A stretch of DNA of 64,000 nt, from the NCBI GenBank assembly GCA_019802505.1, contig JAFMOC010000428.1, forward strand, positions 400,491-464,490, in the 5' to 3' direction. The stretch's first letter is position 1, and every line of letters starts with the position of its first letter. The notes below the pieces were generated by a model that had not been told where the DNA came from, searched no databases, and saw only the letters and a list, made by a program, of their open reading frames with translations. The stretch is from Corydoras sp. C115 (taxonomy: Eukaryota; Chordata; Actinopteri; Siluriformes; Callichthyidae). Shown here in pieces: positions 22,507 through 34,613 of the stretch. The translations under genes and the position numbers were made by a program.

Positions 22507-25126
22507 GTTGGTGCAGCATTGGAAGGTTCTTTAGTCGATGTGTGCAGGTGAAGACGATGATGATGATGATGGAGCAGCAGAATGAGAATCAAGCGTTAAA
22601 AAGAGCCTCGGAGAACAATGATGCTGAGAACGAGGTAAAGAAACTGAAAAGGGACGAAGAGAAGAGTGAGGAGGAGAAGAAACATCCCAAAAGGAAAGTC
22701 GTCCTCCTCATGGCTTATTCAGGAAAAGGATATTACGGGATGCAGGTGGGTGACTCGTCGTGATCCTATCCCAGCATGTGTTCCAGATGTATCTGATATT
22801 AATGTAGAAATATTTCTTCGTTCATATTTTAAAATAAAGGGGTTTTTTTTTAAAAAAAAAAACGATGAATTTGCTGCCCCCGTCGGGTGAAAGGTAGAAT
22901 TACAACATGCAGCCCAGGATTCCAGTAAAAAAACTGTAGTAAAAACTGTAGTTTACAGATCGGTTTGCTGGTAATGATGTCAGAAGGTACGAGTGGAATT
23001 GTTTTTTTTTATTTTTTTTTTATTTAATTCTAGAGAAACCCTGGAAATTCACAGTTTAAAACCATTGAGGATGAACTGGTGACGGCGCTCATCAAAGCTG
23101 GGTGCATTCCGGAAAACCATGGCGACGATATGAAGAAGATGTCTTTCCAGAGGTGTGCAAGGACCGACAAGGTGAGGATTAAAGCCTGATTAATAATAAT
23201 GATATCGGATGACATCAGATCATCATTGTGTTTGTTTATAAAGCTCATATCTATATATTCATTCATTCATTCATTATCTCCCGCTTTATCCTCTATTGGG
23301 GTCGCGCTGGGGTTCCCCATGCCCATCCAGGGGAGAACGTCTCGGGCGCTGGGCAGATAGACCCAGGACAGGACGCCAATCCATCGCTGGGCACACACTC
23401 ACTCACACAGACACACTCTATATGGGGCAATTTTGAGAATTCAATTGACTTGATCCATGTTTTTGGACTGTGGGAGGAAACCGGAGAACCCGGAGGAAAC
23501 CCACGCAGACAAGGGGAGAACATGGAAACTCCACCCAGATGGGGAACTATATATAGGAAATATGTATATATAGTAAATATTAGGGGTGAGCTGCAATATT
23601 CGCTGATTCGACGATTCGATTCGGAGAACCGTAGTCGACTATGAACCTCATAGTCGAATGTACCATTTTGACCACATGGGGGCGTCCATGGCTGCTGCTA
23701 AGCATTAGTTTTTACATGAAATGTCTTTGTTTTCGTTATATATATAGCCTTTTGTCAAATAAAATCATCCTAATTTCTAGGTTTTTAGTTTTTTTTTTTA
23801 GGTTTTTCCTTTGAAGTGGAAAAAAGTCCAGAACGGGGATCTCATTTACGGTGCTCTAGAAAAACGAGTAAAATATTTAAAAAAATCTTTTTTAAAAACC
23901 ACGCTTATAGCGCCATCTTGTGGTGAAATTTTAACTGATTCGACTATCAGTCGACTATAGAGAAAATCTGACGAATCAGATTCGACTATGAAAAACCTTT
24001 GTTGAATACAGCCCTAGTAAATATATATAAATATATATAAAAATTTATTTATTATTATTATTTTTTTTTTAAAGCAAAGAAATAAAAATTATTTGAATGA
24101 ATCTGTCTTCTTAAAGGGCGTGTCAGCAGCAGGTCAGGTCGTGTCTCTGAAGCTGTGGTTGATCGATGATATTCTGGAGAAGATCAACACTCATCTCCCA
24201 TCACAGATTCGCATTTTGGGTGAATATGGGGTCGGATATTTTTGCTGGTAAACATCTTGACGTATTGTTTAAAAAAAAAAAAAAAAAAAACGTTTTCTCC
24301 TCCAGGTTTTAAAAGAGTCACCGGTGGCTTTAACTCCAAGAACAACTGCGATGCCAGAACGTACTCCTACATGCTGCCCACCGTGGCGTTCTCCTCCAAA
24401 GACGGCGATCAGGAGGACGCGTCCTTCCGCTTGGACAGTGAGACCCTGCGGAAGGTTAACGGGCTGTTTGCACTTTACAAAGGCACCCACAACTTCCATA
24501 ACTTCACCTCGCAGAAGGGTCCGCGCGACCCCAGCGCCAAGCGCTACATCACGCACATGTCCTGCGGGGAGCCATTCGTCCGGGATGGGGTGGAGTTTGC
24601 CGTGATCACGGTGCGGGGACAGAGCTTCATGATGCATCAGATCCGCAAGATGATCGGCCTGGCCATCGCCGTGGCTAAAGGCTACACCGGCGAGGAGGTG
24701 ATCGAACGGAGCTGGGCAGAGGAGAAGGTGGACGTTCCCAAAGCCCCTGGACTCGGCCTGGTGCTGGAGCGAGTGCACTTCGACCGCTACAACAAGCGAT
24801 TCGGGGGGGACGGACTTCACGAGACCCTAGAGTGGACCGAGGAGGAGGCCGCCATCGCCGCCTTCAAGGACGATCACATTTACCCGAGCATCGTGGAGAC
24901 GGAGCGTGAGGAGAAGTCGATGGTGAGCTGGATGGCTACTCTGTCTTGTCATGACTTCGAGGCCACCGCGACCGGCAAACAGCAACGCAAGGTGAGGAAC
25001 ACCCCCACCATCCTTAGTATACCACAAATCAGAAGATAAGGAGATTAATTTTTTAATTTTTTTTTATTTAATGAACTCTTCTTTTTCTTTCAGGATGAAG
25101 ATGAAGATGGAAATGCTTCTGACTGA
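22507..25126 (+). CDS. pus1: tRNA pseudouridine synthase 1 (PUS1)
   Basis: PUS1 is a TruA-family enzyme that converts uridine to pseudouridine in tRNAs and some mRNAs, in nucleus and mitochondria. Exons: 22507-22745 (acceptor TTCGACAG before it), 23034-23171, 24117-24219, 24306-24991, 25094-25126. The catalytic Asp lies in ARTDKG across the second and third exons. Other family blocks are LLMAYSGKGYYGMQ, FNSKNNCDARTY, THNFHNFTSQ and MMHQIRKM. A start at 22557 (five Met codons in a row) gives 382 residues, as expected for the nuclear form. The frame is open upstream to the acceptor (WCSIGRFFSRCVQVKT), which looks like part of a mitochondrial presequence begun in an upstream exon that I could not locate. 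The C-terminus is short and acidic, as in mammals. Confidence 0.93.
23257..23546 (-). repeat. V-SINE, head-truncated
   Basis: Minus-strand copy in pus1, ending abruptly at CAGATGGGG about 35 bases before a hAT-like MITE. Confidence 0.8.
23581..24016 (-). mobile_element. hAT-like MITE, complete, with 8-base target duplication
   Basis: Inverted copy of the 14162 element, with ends TAGGGGTG and CAGCCCTA and the perfect flanking duplication GTAAATAT. In the pus1 intron before the exon at 24117. Confidence 0.8.
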
Positions 25127-25311
25127 ATCCCAAGTGCACCTTCTTCCATAGTTTTTTTTTTTTAAACTGGACTATGTTTCCATCGGTTCAGCCTTTGTGT
25201 TTGCTGTGTTTCCTTTCATTTTATTCTATTTTATTCGTTTCGTATTCATTTTCTTCCTCTTGTGTTTTCGACACAGCGATTACAGTTCACTATGGAAGTT
25301 TTGTATCGATC

Positions 25312-25317
25312 AATAAA
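25312..25317 (+). terminator. pus1: pus1 polyadenylation signal
   Basis: AATAAA, 186 bases after the pus1 stop codon, followed by a T-rich tract. Confidence 0.6.
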
Positions 25318-25334
25318 AAGACTACTGCGCAACG

Positions 25335-25374
<40 letters not shown>

Positions 25375-25401
25375 TTTGGCCGATCCATAATTTGGGGAAT
25401 T

Positions 25402-25751
25402 CATTCATTCATTCATCATCTCCCGCTTTATCCTCTATTAGGGTCGCGGTGGGGTTCCCCATGCCCATCCAGGGGAGACCGTCTCGGGCACTGGGCAGAT
25501 AGACCCAGGACAGGACGCCAATCCATCGCTGGGCACACACTCACTCACACAGACACACTCTATATGGGGCAATTTGGAGAATTCAATTGACTTGATCCAT
25601 GTTTTTGGACTGTGGGAGGAAACCGGAGAACCCGGAGGAAACCCACGCAGACACGGGGAGAACATGGAAACTCCACCCAGATGGGGATTCGAACCGGGAA
25701 TCCCTAGCGCTGAGAGGAGAACGTGCTGAACCACTAAGCCACCGTGCCGCC
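25402..25751 (-). repeat. V-SINE with 13-base target duplication
   Basis: Full-length minus-strand copy flanked by AATTTGGGGAATT on both sides (25389-25401 and 25752-25764). Confidence 0.9.
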
Positions 25752-25803
25752 AATTTGGGGAATTGTTTGTGAAATTGTTTTAAATTATATTAATATGTTA
25801 GAA

Positions 25804-25850
25804 TGGCGACACAGTGGCTTAGTGGTTTAGCATGTTCTCCTCTCAGCGTG
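25804..25850 (+). repeat. V-SINE head fragment
   Basis: GGCGACACAGTGGCTTAGTG head interrupted after CTCTCAGCG by the 130-base unit at 25851. Confidence 0.7.
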
Positions 25851-25984
25851 CCTCTCAGCTCAGCAGCTCTCTCAGGTGAGAACAAGCACTAAATAAATAA
25901 ATAACAACAACCAATGAGCTTGCTTTCCACTCTGGTATCTTTAATATGCAAAAAAAAACATTTTAAAAAATGACTATACGACAC
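25851..25984 (+). repeat. 130-base unit at a SINE head (copy 2)
   Basis: Reverse complement of 22290-22421 with small indels, set between two pieces of SINE head. Confidence 0.75.
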
Positions 25985-26165
25985 CTTGGTGGTTTGGCAT
26001 GTTCTCCTCTCAGCGCTAGGGATTCCCGGTTCGAATCCCAATCTGGGTGGAGTTTCCATGTCCTCCCCGTGTCCGCGTGGGTTTCCTCCGGGTTCTCCGG
26101 TTTCCTCCCACGGTCCAAAAACATGGATCAAGGTCAATTGAGTTCTCCAAATTGCCCCATATAGA
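25985..26165 (+). repeat. V-SINE, 3'-truncated
   Basis: Plus-strand copy from TTGGTGGTTTGGCATG to the CCCCATATAGA block, lacking the last third. Confidence 0.8.
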
Positions 26166-26304
26166 TGCTAAAAGCAAGCTACGTCACACTGAGTCGATGT
26201 CTGTTGAGTGACGTAACACATCGTTGTGTCAGTCAGTTTTTTTTTTTTTGTTTTTTTTTTTTAAGAGCAGGCCTTTATTCGGCTTGTTAGCCCCGTTTTA
26301 AGTT

Positions 26305-26581
26305 ATTCATTCATTATCTCCCGCTTTATCCTCTATTAGGGTCGCGGTGGGGTTCCCCATGCCCATCCAGGGGAGAACGTCTCTGGCGCTGGGCAGATAC
26401 ACCCAGGACAGGACGCCAATCCATCGCTGGACACACACTCACTCACACACACACACACTCTATATGGGGCAATTTGGAGAACTCAATTGACACGGGGAGA
26501 ACATGGAAACTCCACCCAGATGGGGATTCGAACCGGGAATCCCTAGTGCTGAGAAGAGAACATGCCAAACCACTAAGCCAC
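26305..26581 (-). repeat. V-SINE with internal deletion and target duplication
   Basis: Minus-strand copy missing part of the central block, flanked by CGTTTTAAGTT (26294-26304 and 26582-26592). Confidence 0.8.
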
Positions 26582-26734
26582 CGTTTTAAGTTTAAATAAG
26601 GTTGAAACCTTTGATATCGTGATCGTTTTAGCTGCAAACGTTTAGCTTTCGGCGGAATGACGCTGGTAGCCGATCTTACCACCCGGCCGCAGGAGGGCGC
26701 TGTCGCTTCCCCACCGAATAGGCCGTGGATCGTC

Positions 26735-28001
26735 ATGGCGCCGTCCAAGCAGCGCAACGTGAAAAAGAGCCGAAGGGAAAATGAAGAAACGTCTTATAAA
26801 CAATTAATAAACACGAAAACAGAGCGGATTCTGCAGAACAGAAAACACGCCAACGATTTATTTGACATCCTGGAATTTCTGCAGGTGAGACTTTGATAAT
26901 GACGCGCTGTTCGGGCAGCGTGGCGTCGTTTAAATGGAGTTTATTGGTTTGTTATTTTTTTTATTTGTTATTAAATGCAGTGTGAGGATGAGACGGCGGT
27001 GCTGGTGGCCAGCGGCGCCTGTCAGAGGCTCTTCTGCGGCTTTCTGGAGGGGGGGCAGCTGCATGTCGGTCAGCTGCCGAGCGAGGACGACGTTCTGCGG
27101 GGTAACGTTTCAAACGTCGGGCTGGTGTTTTTTTTAATGTTCTAATGTTCTAACGCCGACGCTGCGGATTCGCTGACGATCGCTTTTGGAAACGTTCGCA
27201 GGCGACCGACACGCCGATGAAAAGTATCGGATGTTTATAAGACACGGTTATAACTCCTGCGTGGAGCTTCTGCTGGAGAACCTCAGCCACGAAGCCTACC
27301 AGGTGAAGGTGGGTCAGCTGTGACGTCATCAGTCCATTGTCCTCTATTGGGGGGGGGTTCCCCATGCCCATCCAGGGGAGAACGTTTCGGGCGCTGGGCA
27401 GATACACCCAGGACAGGGCGCCAATCCATCGCTGGGCACACACTCACTCACATACACACACACTCTATATGGGGCAATTTGGAAAACTCAATTGACTTAA
27501 TCCATGTTTATTGGACTGTGGGAGGAAACCCACGCGGACACGGGGAGGACATGGAAACTCCACCCAGATGGGGATTCGAACCGGGAATCCCTAGCGCTGA
27601 GAGGAGAACGTGCTAAACCACTAAGCCACTGTGCCGCCCTCCATCCATTATCTTTCGCTTTATCCTCTATTAGGGTCGCGGGGGGGTTCCCCATGCCCAT
27701 CCAGGGGAGAACGTTTCGGGCGCTGGGCAGATACACCCAGGACAGGGCGCCAATCTATCACTGGACACACACTCACACACACACTCTATATGGGGCAATT
27801 TGGAGAACTCAATTGACTCGATCCATGTTTTTGGACTGTGGGAGGAAACGCGGACACGGGGAGAACATGGAAACTCCACACATTGAACATTGAAACACAC
27901 GGGGAGAACATTGAAATCCAACCGAGAATCCCCAGTGCTGAGAGGAGAACATGCTAAACCACTAGGCCACCGTGCCGCCCGTCATTAGTCTTTAATTGAT
28001 A

Positions 28002-28037
<36 letters not shown>

Positions 28038-31000
28038 AGAGAGAGAGATTAGAGAAGCACTGTGGTTTAGCTTAATTCCCAGAGCTGGGGATTCAGGGTC
28101 TGGGTGGCGTTTGCATGTTCTCCCTGTGTCCACCTGGGTCTCCTCCAGGTTCTCCGTTTTCCTCATGGATTCAATGTAAATTGAATGCTCTTAATTGCCC
28201 CCATATAACCCCCCCCCCCCCTGTGCGTCCCTAGAAGGGGATTAATTGGAAGATAATGAATGATTGTAAATATTGTTCATTTTAAAATGATTTCCGTTCC
28301 TGCAGGAGAGTGCGCTGTGTGCGCTTATGAAGTTTGCTGAAGCTGAAGTGAAACATCCGCTCCGAAAACCGGGCAAGAGTGAAACGCACCATTTTCCTCT
28401 GGAGCATTTGATGGTGAGATCTTACCAAATTATAATAGTTGAAATTTATATAATGATTTGAATGAATTATATAATTATGATTTTTTGTCAAACCATGACT
28501 TTAAATACCAAATTTAATTGTGATTCATGTGTTCAATACTATATTAGGTAGTTTGACACTTATTATTCTGCATTTTGTATATAAATACTTTTTAACATCA
28601 TTATTGGCTTAGTGGTTTAGCACGTTCTCATCTCAGACCTAGGGATTCCCGTTCTCCCCGTGTCCGCGTGGGTTTCCTCCGGGTTCTCTGGTTTCCTCCC
28701 ACAGTCCAAAAACATGGATCAAGTCAATTGAGTTCTCTAAATTGCCCCATATAGAGTGTGTCTGTGTGAGTGAGTGTGTGTCCAGCGATGGATTGGCGTC
28801 CTGTCCTGGGTCTATCTGCCCAGCGCCCGAGACGTTCTCCCCTGGATGGGCATGGGGAACCCCACCGCGACCCTAATAGAGGATAAAGCGAGAGATAATG
28901 AATAATGAATGAATTATTGTTGTTATTATTATTATTGTTAGTATTTACATTTTTTATTCTTTTTGTATATTATAATGCTTTAAATGGGGCATCTGTGACT
29001 CCCGCAGTTTGCCCCGAAGATTAGTAAAGATTCAGATTCAGATTCAGATCATTCCGTATCTTTCCGCAAGCTGTGGTACGTCATCTGGCTTAGTGGTTTA
29101 GCACGTTCTCCTCTCAGCACTAGGGATTCCCGGTTCGAATCCCCATCTGGGTGGAGTTTCCGCGTTCTCCCCGTGTCCGCGTGGGTTTCCTCCGGGTTCT
29201 CCGGTTTCCTCCCACAGTCCAAAAACATGGATCAAGTCAATTGAGTTCTCTAAATTGCCCCATATAGAGTGTGTGTGTGTGAGTGAGTGTGTGTCCAGCG
29301 ATGGATTGGCGCCCTGTCCTGGGTGTATCTGCCCAGCGCCCGAAACGTTCTCCCCTGGATGGGCATGGGGAACCCCACCGCGACCCTAATAGAGGATAAA
29401 GCGAGAGATAATGAATAATGAATGAATTATTGTTGTTATTATTATTATTATTGTTAGTATTTACATTTTTTATTCTTTTTGTATATTATAATGCTTTAAA
29501 TGGGGCATCTGTGACTCCCGCAGTTTGCCCCGAAGATTAGTAAAGATTCAGATTCTGATCATTCCGTATCTTTCCGCAGGCTGTGGTACGTCATCTGCTG
29601 TCACAGAAAGAAGACATGTCTCAGCTCATCTTAAGGTTTCAGGAGTTTTTAGAACTGGATGATGTGAGGTACTACGCCATGAGCTGTGTGCGTGAAAACA
29701 TCAACAGGGTCATGGACCGGAACAAGCGGGTGAGTATGGAAGCTCATCGTCTTTAAGGGGGTTCGTTTTCCCCCGTCGCCGTGACCCCGACCTCTTCTGG
29801 TTGTTCGGGGAACTTACACCAGCGGGATATTTAGAAAGAAAATAGATAGTGATTATTATATGAAATTTAAAAAAGCCTTTTTTTTAGTGGCAGTACTTAT
29901 AATTTTAAACAAATAATATCTGTAATATTGTCTGATGATAAGACTATTGTGAGGATATTATATTATTACCAAGCCATTATCTGAATGTAATAAAACTGTC
30001 GTGACATCATTTTGTAATACTATTATATTGTGAAATAGTTTCATTATGTAAGACGTGGTTGGGCGGCACGGTGGCTTAGTGGTTGGCACGTTCGCCTCTC
30101 AGCACTAGAGATTCCCGGTTCGAATCCCCATCTGGGTGGAGTTTCCATGTTCTTCGCGTGTCTGCGTGGGTTTCCTCCGGGTTCTCCGGTTTCCTCCCAC
30201 AGTCCGAAAACATGGATCAAGTCAATTGAATTCTCCAAATTGCCCCATATAGAGTGTGTCTGTGTGAGTGAGTGTGTGCCCAGCGATAGATTGACGCCCT
30301 GTCCTGGGTCTATCTGCCCAGTGCCTGAGATGTTCTCCCCTGGATGGGCATGGGGAACCCCACCGCGACCCTAATAGAGGATAAAGCGGGAGATAATGAA
30401 TGAAAAAAGACATGGTTGTTTAGTGTGTTGAGCGATATGAAAAGCGATCAGATATCATAATAGCGTCATACTTTTACTGAATATTTTGCACCTTGCGGTT
30501 CGCACCACAAGAGGGCGACCTTCACTCTTTCCTCCAATTTACTTAATGGTTATTGTCCTGTATATTGTCTTGTGTTTATTGTAATTCTTGTTTTAGAATA
30601 GAATAGAATTCCACTTTATTGTCATTGCTCATTATAAACAACGAAATGCAGTTTGCATCCATCCAGAAGTGCTTTAGCAGATATATAAATATATACATTA
30701 CAAAGGGGTAAAGTAGAATATACAGATATGAATGTACAGATTATAAATAAGAAATATACAAGCTATGAACATGTACAGACTGCAAGCAGAGATACCTGTA
30801 GCGCCTCCCAGAGGGCAGAAGAGAAAAGAGTCCGTTTGCAGGGTGACTGGGTTCTTTGAGTATTTTTCCAGCCCTTTTCAGACACCGCTTTGTGCGCAAG
30901 CTATTTGTTGTGTTGGGTTGTGTAGTTGCTGTTCTGTGTAGTTACTGGAGAACTTTGTTTTGTTCCACTGAATACTGTACATCAATTTATATTGTTTGAA

Positions 31001-34000
31001 TGGCAAATAAAATACTTGAATGGCTGTAACATTGTAGATTTTATTTTTTTTTTTTTTCAGCCAGACATGTCCGTCTACCAGAACAACGTGTTCACGCTGC
31101 TCAGCAGCATCAACATGCCCAGTCAGACCTCCGAACTCAGCAACTTTCTTGTCACGCAAGAGAGTAAGAGCCAACCTTTCCTGTCGTCTGTCGTTTAGAT
31201 GAAAACTCGATGAATGAACCCACTTTACTTGTGTTTTTTCTTTTTGTTTTTAGCTCATAAGGACTGGAAAGCCGCCAAACTGAAAGTAAGTCAGACTCTG
31301 CTGTGATGTGTGTGATGTAGGGCTGTCTTCAACTAAGGATTTTCGTAGTCGAATCTGATTCGTCAGATTTTCCCTATAGTCGACTGATAGTCGACTCAGT
31401 TAAAATTTCACCACAAGATGGCGCTATAAGCGTGGTTTTTAAAAAATACTTTTTTTTATATTTTACTTGAGCACCATAAACGGGATCCCCGTTCTGGACT
31501 TTTTTCCACTTCAAAGGAAAAACCTAAAACACTCAGATCAAGGCTATATATATATATATAACGAAAACAAAGACATTTCATGTAAAAACTAATGCTTAGC
31601 AGCAGCCATGGGCGCCCCCATGTGGTCAAAATGGTACATTCGACTATGAGGTTCAAAAAAACGGGACTAACGGCTTAGTAATCACTCTGCTCTTCTTCCT
31701 CGTCACACAGGAGCACAGGCGGATGTTCGAGCTGATGTGGCTGACCTTCCTCAAGTACAAGGTGCAGTAGAAGTAAGAGAATCACGTCGTTGTGTCCGAT
31801 GCCGAATGTTCACTGACCAGAGTTTTTCCCTTTCAGTTACCGACTGACATGTATAAAAAAGTGCTGGTCATTTTGCATGAGAGCATCCTGCCCAACATGA
31901 GCGACCCCATCCTGATGATCGACTTCCTGACTGCAGCGTATGACGTCGGTGAGTTCGGACCGTTGACGAGGTCGAAGCCGGGGCTGGAAGCTATATACGT
32001 TAATATTATTTACAGGCAAGATGCATAAAATCTAAAAAGAAAAAAAAAAATGCCATTTTATTTTTTATTATTTATTTATTACGAAAAATTCTTGTTTTTT
32101 TTTTTTTTTTTTTTTTTTTAATCAGCAAAAAGAATCCAGAGAACTGCTGCTTATTGGATGTATTAATTTATTTACTCTTTACTCTTAATTTATTTACCAA
32201 AATCAGATGTTTATAATAAAGCTGCAGTAAGCTCGTCGGTCACCGACAACAACGACAAAGTCCAAATACCAGGGATCACTTTATTTATTTTTTTATTCTT
32301 ATTGTAATTGTATGTAATATATAGTATTTAAACGCGGCACGGTGGCTTAGTGGTTAGCATGTTCTCCTCTCAGCGCTAGGGTTTCCCGGTTCGAATCCCC
32401 ATCTGGGTGGAGTTTCCATGTTCTCCCCGTGTTTGCGTGGGTTTCCTCCGGGTTCTCCGGTTTCCTCCCACAGTCCAAAAAACATGGATCAAGATCAATT
32501 GAGTTCTCCAAACTGCCCCATATAGAGTGTGAATGTGCCCAGTGATGGATTGGCGACCTGTCCTGAGTGTATCTGCCCAGCGTCCAAGACGTTCTCCCCT
32601 GGATGGGCATGGGGAACCCCACCGCGACCCTAATAGAGGATAAAGCGGGAGATAATGAATGAATATAGTATTTAAACACTGCACTGTGAGCACCTGATTG
32701 TCTGATGTAATATGGATTATACAATCCTAATTCCTGTAAATAAAAAGCCTGTGTCTGTGTTGCGTTGCAGGTGGAGCCATCAGTTTGTTAGCCCTCAATG
32801 GACTCTTTGTTCTGATTCATGAGCACAATCTGTGAGTGTCTTTATCTTTATAATTTTTCATAATTACTTTGACGTCCATATTTATGTTGGATCTTAATCC
32901 GAGTCGTCCTTCCGATCTTTTTAACCAGAGATTATCCTGATTTTTACACAAAGCTGTATAATCTGCTGGATCCCTCTGTGTTCCATGCGAAATACAGAGC
33001 ACGCTTCTTTCATCTGACCAACATCTTTCTGTCTTCAAGGTAAATTGTCGACGCCCGACTCGCGCTGACCGTATCAAAAGTGCTGCGCTGCAATTTTTCC
33101 TATAAAGTAAATGCGTCTCGTTTTTTCTTTCCAGTCATCTCCCGGTTTATCTCGTCGCGGCGTTCATTAAGAGACTCTCCCGACTCGCGCTGACCGCACC
33201 CCCCACAGCTCTACTCGTAGTACTGCCCTTTATTTGCAACCTCATTCGCCGTCACCCGTCGTGCAGAGTCATGATCCACAGACCTGATGCTGCTGAGGGT
33301 AAAATTACCAAATAATCATTAAATTAAATTAATGTGGTCTCTAATGGATGGCTGGGGTTGCGGGTGATTCTGCAAAAAAAAAAAAAGGTCATGTTCATTT
33401 GATGAAAGGACAGTGGTGGGAGGGTCCACAATCAGAGTGTTGACTATTCATTTATACATAAACTAAGCTTTCTTTTTTTCTTACAGCGCTGTGCACTGAT
33501 CCATATGTGATGAACGAAAAGGATCCCATTCATAGTCACGCACTTGAAAGCAGTCTGTGGGAAATAAAGGTGAATCTGCTCGGTTTGATATTAAGTTTGT
33601 GATTAAATTAAGTTTAAGATTAAAACATTATGCTCCAGCATTAAGTTTGACTTTTGACTTTTAACCTCACAGTGTCGTGTGTTTATATATTTAGACCCTG
33701 CAGAATCACTACCATCCAGACGTGGCCAGAGCTGCAAAAGTAATAAACCAGCCTTTAAAAGCAGCCGAGGACGATATCGGCGAGCTGCTGGAACTGTCCG
33801 CTTTTGAGGTGTTTGAAAAAAAAAACATTTCTACTGAGCATGTGATATATTCTGTTTGCTTTGCTCACGTTTTCTCATCTCTTTTTTTTTTTTTTTTTGT
33901 GAAGCTGATGGAGCGAGATCTGAAGAATCCGAGCCAGTCCGTGCCGCTGGAGTTCGATCCAGCTGTCGGTCTGCTGAAGAGCAGCCGGGAGGTGCTGGGC

Positions 34001-34021
34001 GTCCACTTCTGTCTAGAATAA
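26735..34021 (+). CDS. noc4l: Nucleolar complex protein 4 homolog (NOC4L)
   Basis: NOC4 works with NOP14 in nucleolar maturation of the 40S ribosomal subunit and belongs to the CBF/MAK21 family. Exons: 26735-26884, 26981-27101, 27202-27308, 28306-28413, 29580-29729, 31061-31163, 31254-31285, 31711-31761, 31837-31948, 32771-32831, 32929-33039, 33135-33298, 33487-33569, 33695-33808, 33905-34021. The sum is 1584 bases, 527 residues plus stop, close to 516 in human, and every junction keeps the frame. Family blocks include DPILMIDFLTAAYDVGGAIS, YPDFYTKLYNLLDPSVFHAK, RARFFHLTNIFLSSSHLP and HALESSLWEI. The start at 26735 gives a basic N-terminus (MAPSKQRNVKKSRR). Exon 5 is preceded by a tandem duplication that copied its acceptor. 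Confidence 0.95.
27341..27639 (-). repeat. V-SINE, first of a head-to-tail pair
   Basis: Minus-strand copy in noc4l intron 3, beginning 33 bases after the donor at 27309, with a small internal deletion. Confidence 0.85.
27640..27980 (-). repeat. V-SINE, second of a head-to-tail pair
   Basis: Minus-strand copy immediately abutting the previous one, with local rearrangement near 27885-27920 where GGGGAGAACAT is repeated. Confidence 0.85.
28004..28033. repeat. (TG)n microsatellite
   Basis: About 15 TG units, followed by a short GA run, in noc4l intron 3. Confidence 0.9.
28054..28266 (+). repeat. Old, diverged V-SINE
   Basis: Recognisable central block (GCATGTTCTCCCTGTGTCC) and tail (AAGATAATGAATGA) with many substitutions and deletions. 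Confidence 0.65.
28603..29086 (+). repeat. Tandem duplication unit 1 in noc4l intron 4 (SINE + flank + exon start)
   Basis: A SINE (28603-28908) followed by about 160 bases of intron, a mutated acceptor (TTTCCGCAAG, 29061-29070) and the first 16 bases of noc4l exon 5 (CTGTGGTACGTCATCT). The stretch then jumps straight into a second SINE. Its flank matches 29421-29596 almost base for base. Confidence 0.85.
29087..29594 (+). repeat. Tandem duplication unit 2 in noc4l intron 4 (SINE + flank + true exon start)
   Basis: It repeats unit 1: SINE 29087-29420, the same intron flank, then the functional acceptor TTTCCGCAG and exon 5 at 29580. Confidence 0.85.
30061..30404 (+). repeat. V-SINE with target duplication
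   Basis: Full-length plus-strand copy flanked by AAGACGTGGTTG and AAGACATGGTTG, in noc4l intron 5. Confidence 0.9.
30593..30900. repeat. Dispersed repeat with (AATAG)n end
   Basis: It starts with (AATAG)n and TTTATTGTCATTGC, a motif also present at 47457-47620. It resembles a common teleost retroelement end. The family is uncertain. Confidence 0.45.
31318..31655 (+). mobile_element. hAT-like MITE, 3'-truncated
   Basis: Plus-strand relative of 14162-14566. It has the TAGGGCTG end but stops after TATGAGGTTC without its right terminus. In a noc4l intron. Confidence 0.75.
32334..32662 (+). repeat. V-SINE with perfect 15-base target duplication
   Basis: Plus-strand copy flanked by ATATAGTATTTAAAC (32319-32333 and 32663-32677). 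The 3' third has a small deletion. Confidence 0.9.
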
Positions 34022-34173
34022 GAACTTCAAAGCTGTTTTTGATTATGACTTAATGAAAAATATATAAAAAATAATAATTTGTATGAGTGTGTATGAATTA
34101 AAAAGTTTTTCACTACATTTACTGACTGATTCCTTGCTGATTTATTATCCAGCTAAAACATTGTTTACTTCTT

Positions 34174-34200
34174 TATCTATCTATCTATCTATCTATCTAT

Positions 34201-34250
<50 letters not shown>
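34174..34250. repeat. (ATCT)n and (AT)n tract
   Basis: About 6 ATCT units followed by about 23 AT units. The downstream SINE sits at its end. Confidence 0.9.
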
Positions 34251-34255
<5 letters not shown>

Positions 34256-34258
<3 letters not shown>

Positions 34259-34603
34259 CACGGTGGTTTAGTGGTTTAGCACGTTCTCCTCTCGGCGCTA
34301 GGGATTCCCGGTTCGAATCCCCATTTGGGTGGAGTTTCCATGTTCTCCCCGTGTCTGCGTGGGTCTCCTCCGGGTTCTCCGGTTTCCTCCCACAGTCCAA
34401 AAACATGGATCAAGTCAATTGAATTCTCAAAATTGCCCCATATAGAGTGTGTCTGTGTGAGTGAGTGTGTGCCCAGCGATGGATTGGCGCCCTGTCCTGG
34501 GTGTATCTGCCCAGGGCCCGAGACGTTCTTCCCTGGATGGGCATGGGGAACCCCCCCACCCCAACCCTAATGTAGGATAAAGCGGGAGATAATGAATGAA
34601 TGA
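34256..34603 (+). repeat. V-SINE copy
   Basis: Plus-strand full-length copy inserted in an (AT)n tract between noc4l and phpt1. Confidence 0.85.
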
Positions 34604-34613
34604 TTATATATAT

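Larger units (their letters stand above)
25127..26734 (+). other. pus1-noc4l intergenic region
   Basis: It holds the pus1 3' UTR, a poly-T tract (about 25340-25373), three SINE-derived blocks and the inverted 130-base unit. In human, EP400 and DDX51 lie between PUS1 and NOC4L. Neither is seen here. Confidence 0.6.

Noticed and set aside
24269..24820. 183-codon minus-strand frame over pus1
   Set aside because: It is the antisense shadow of the large GC-rich pus1 exon 24306-24991.
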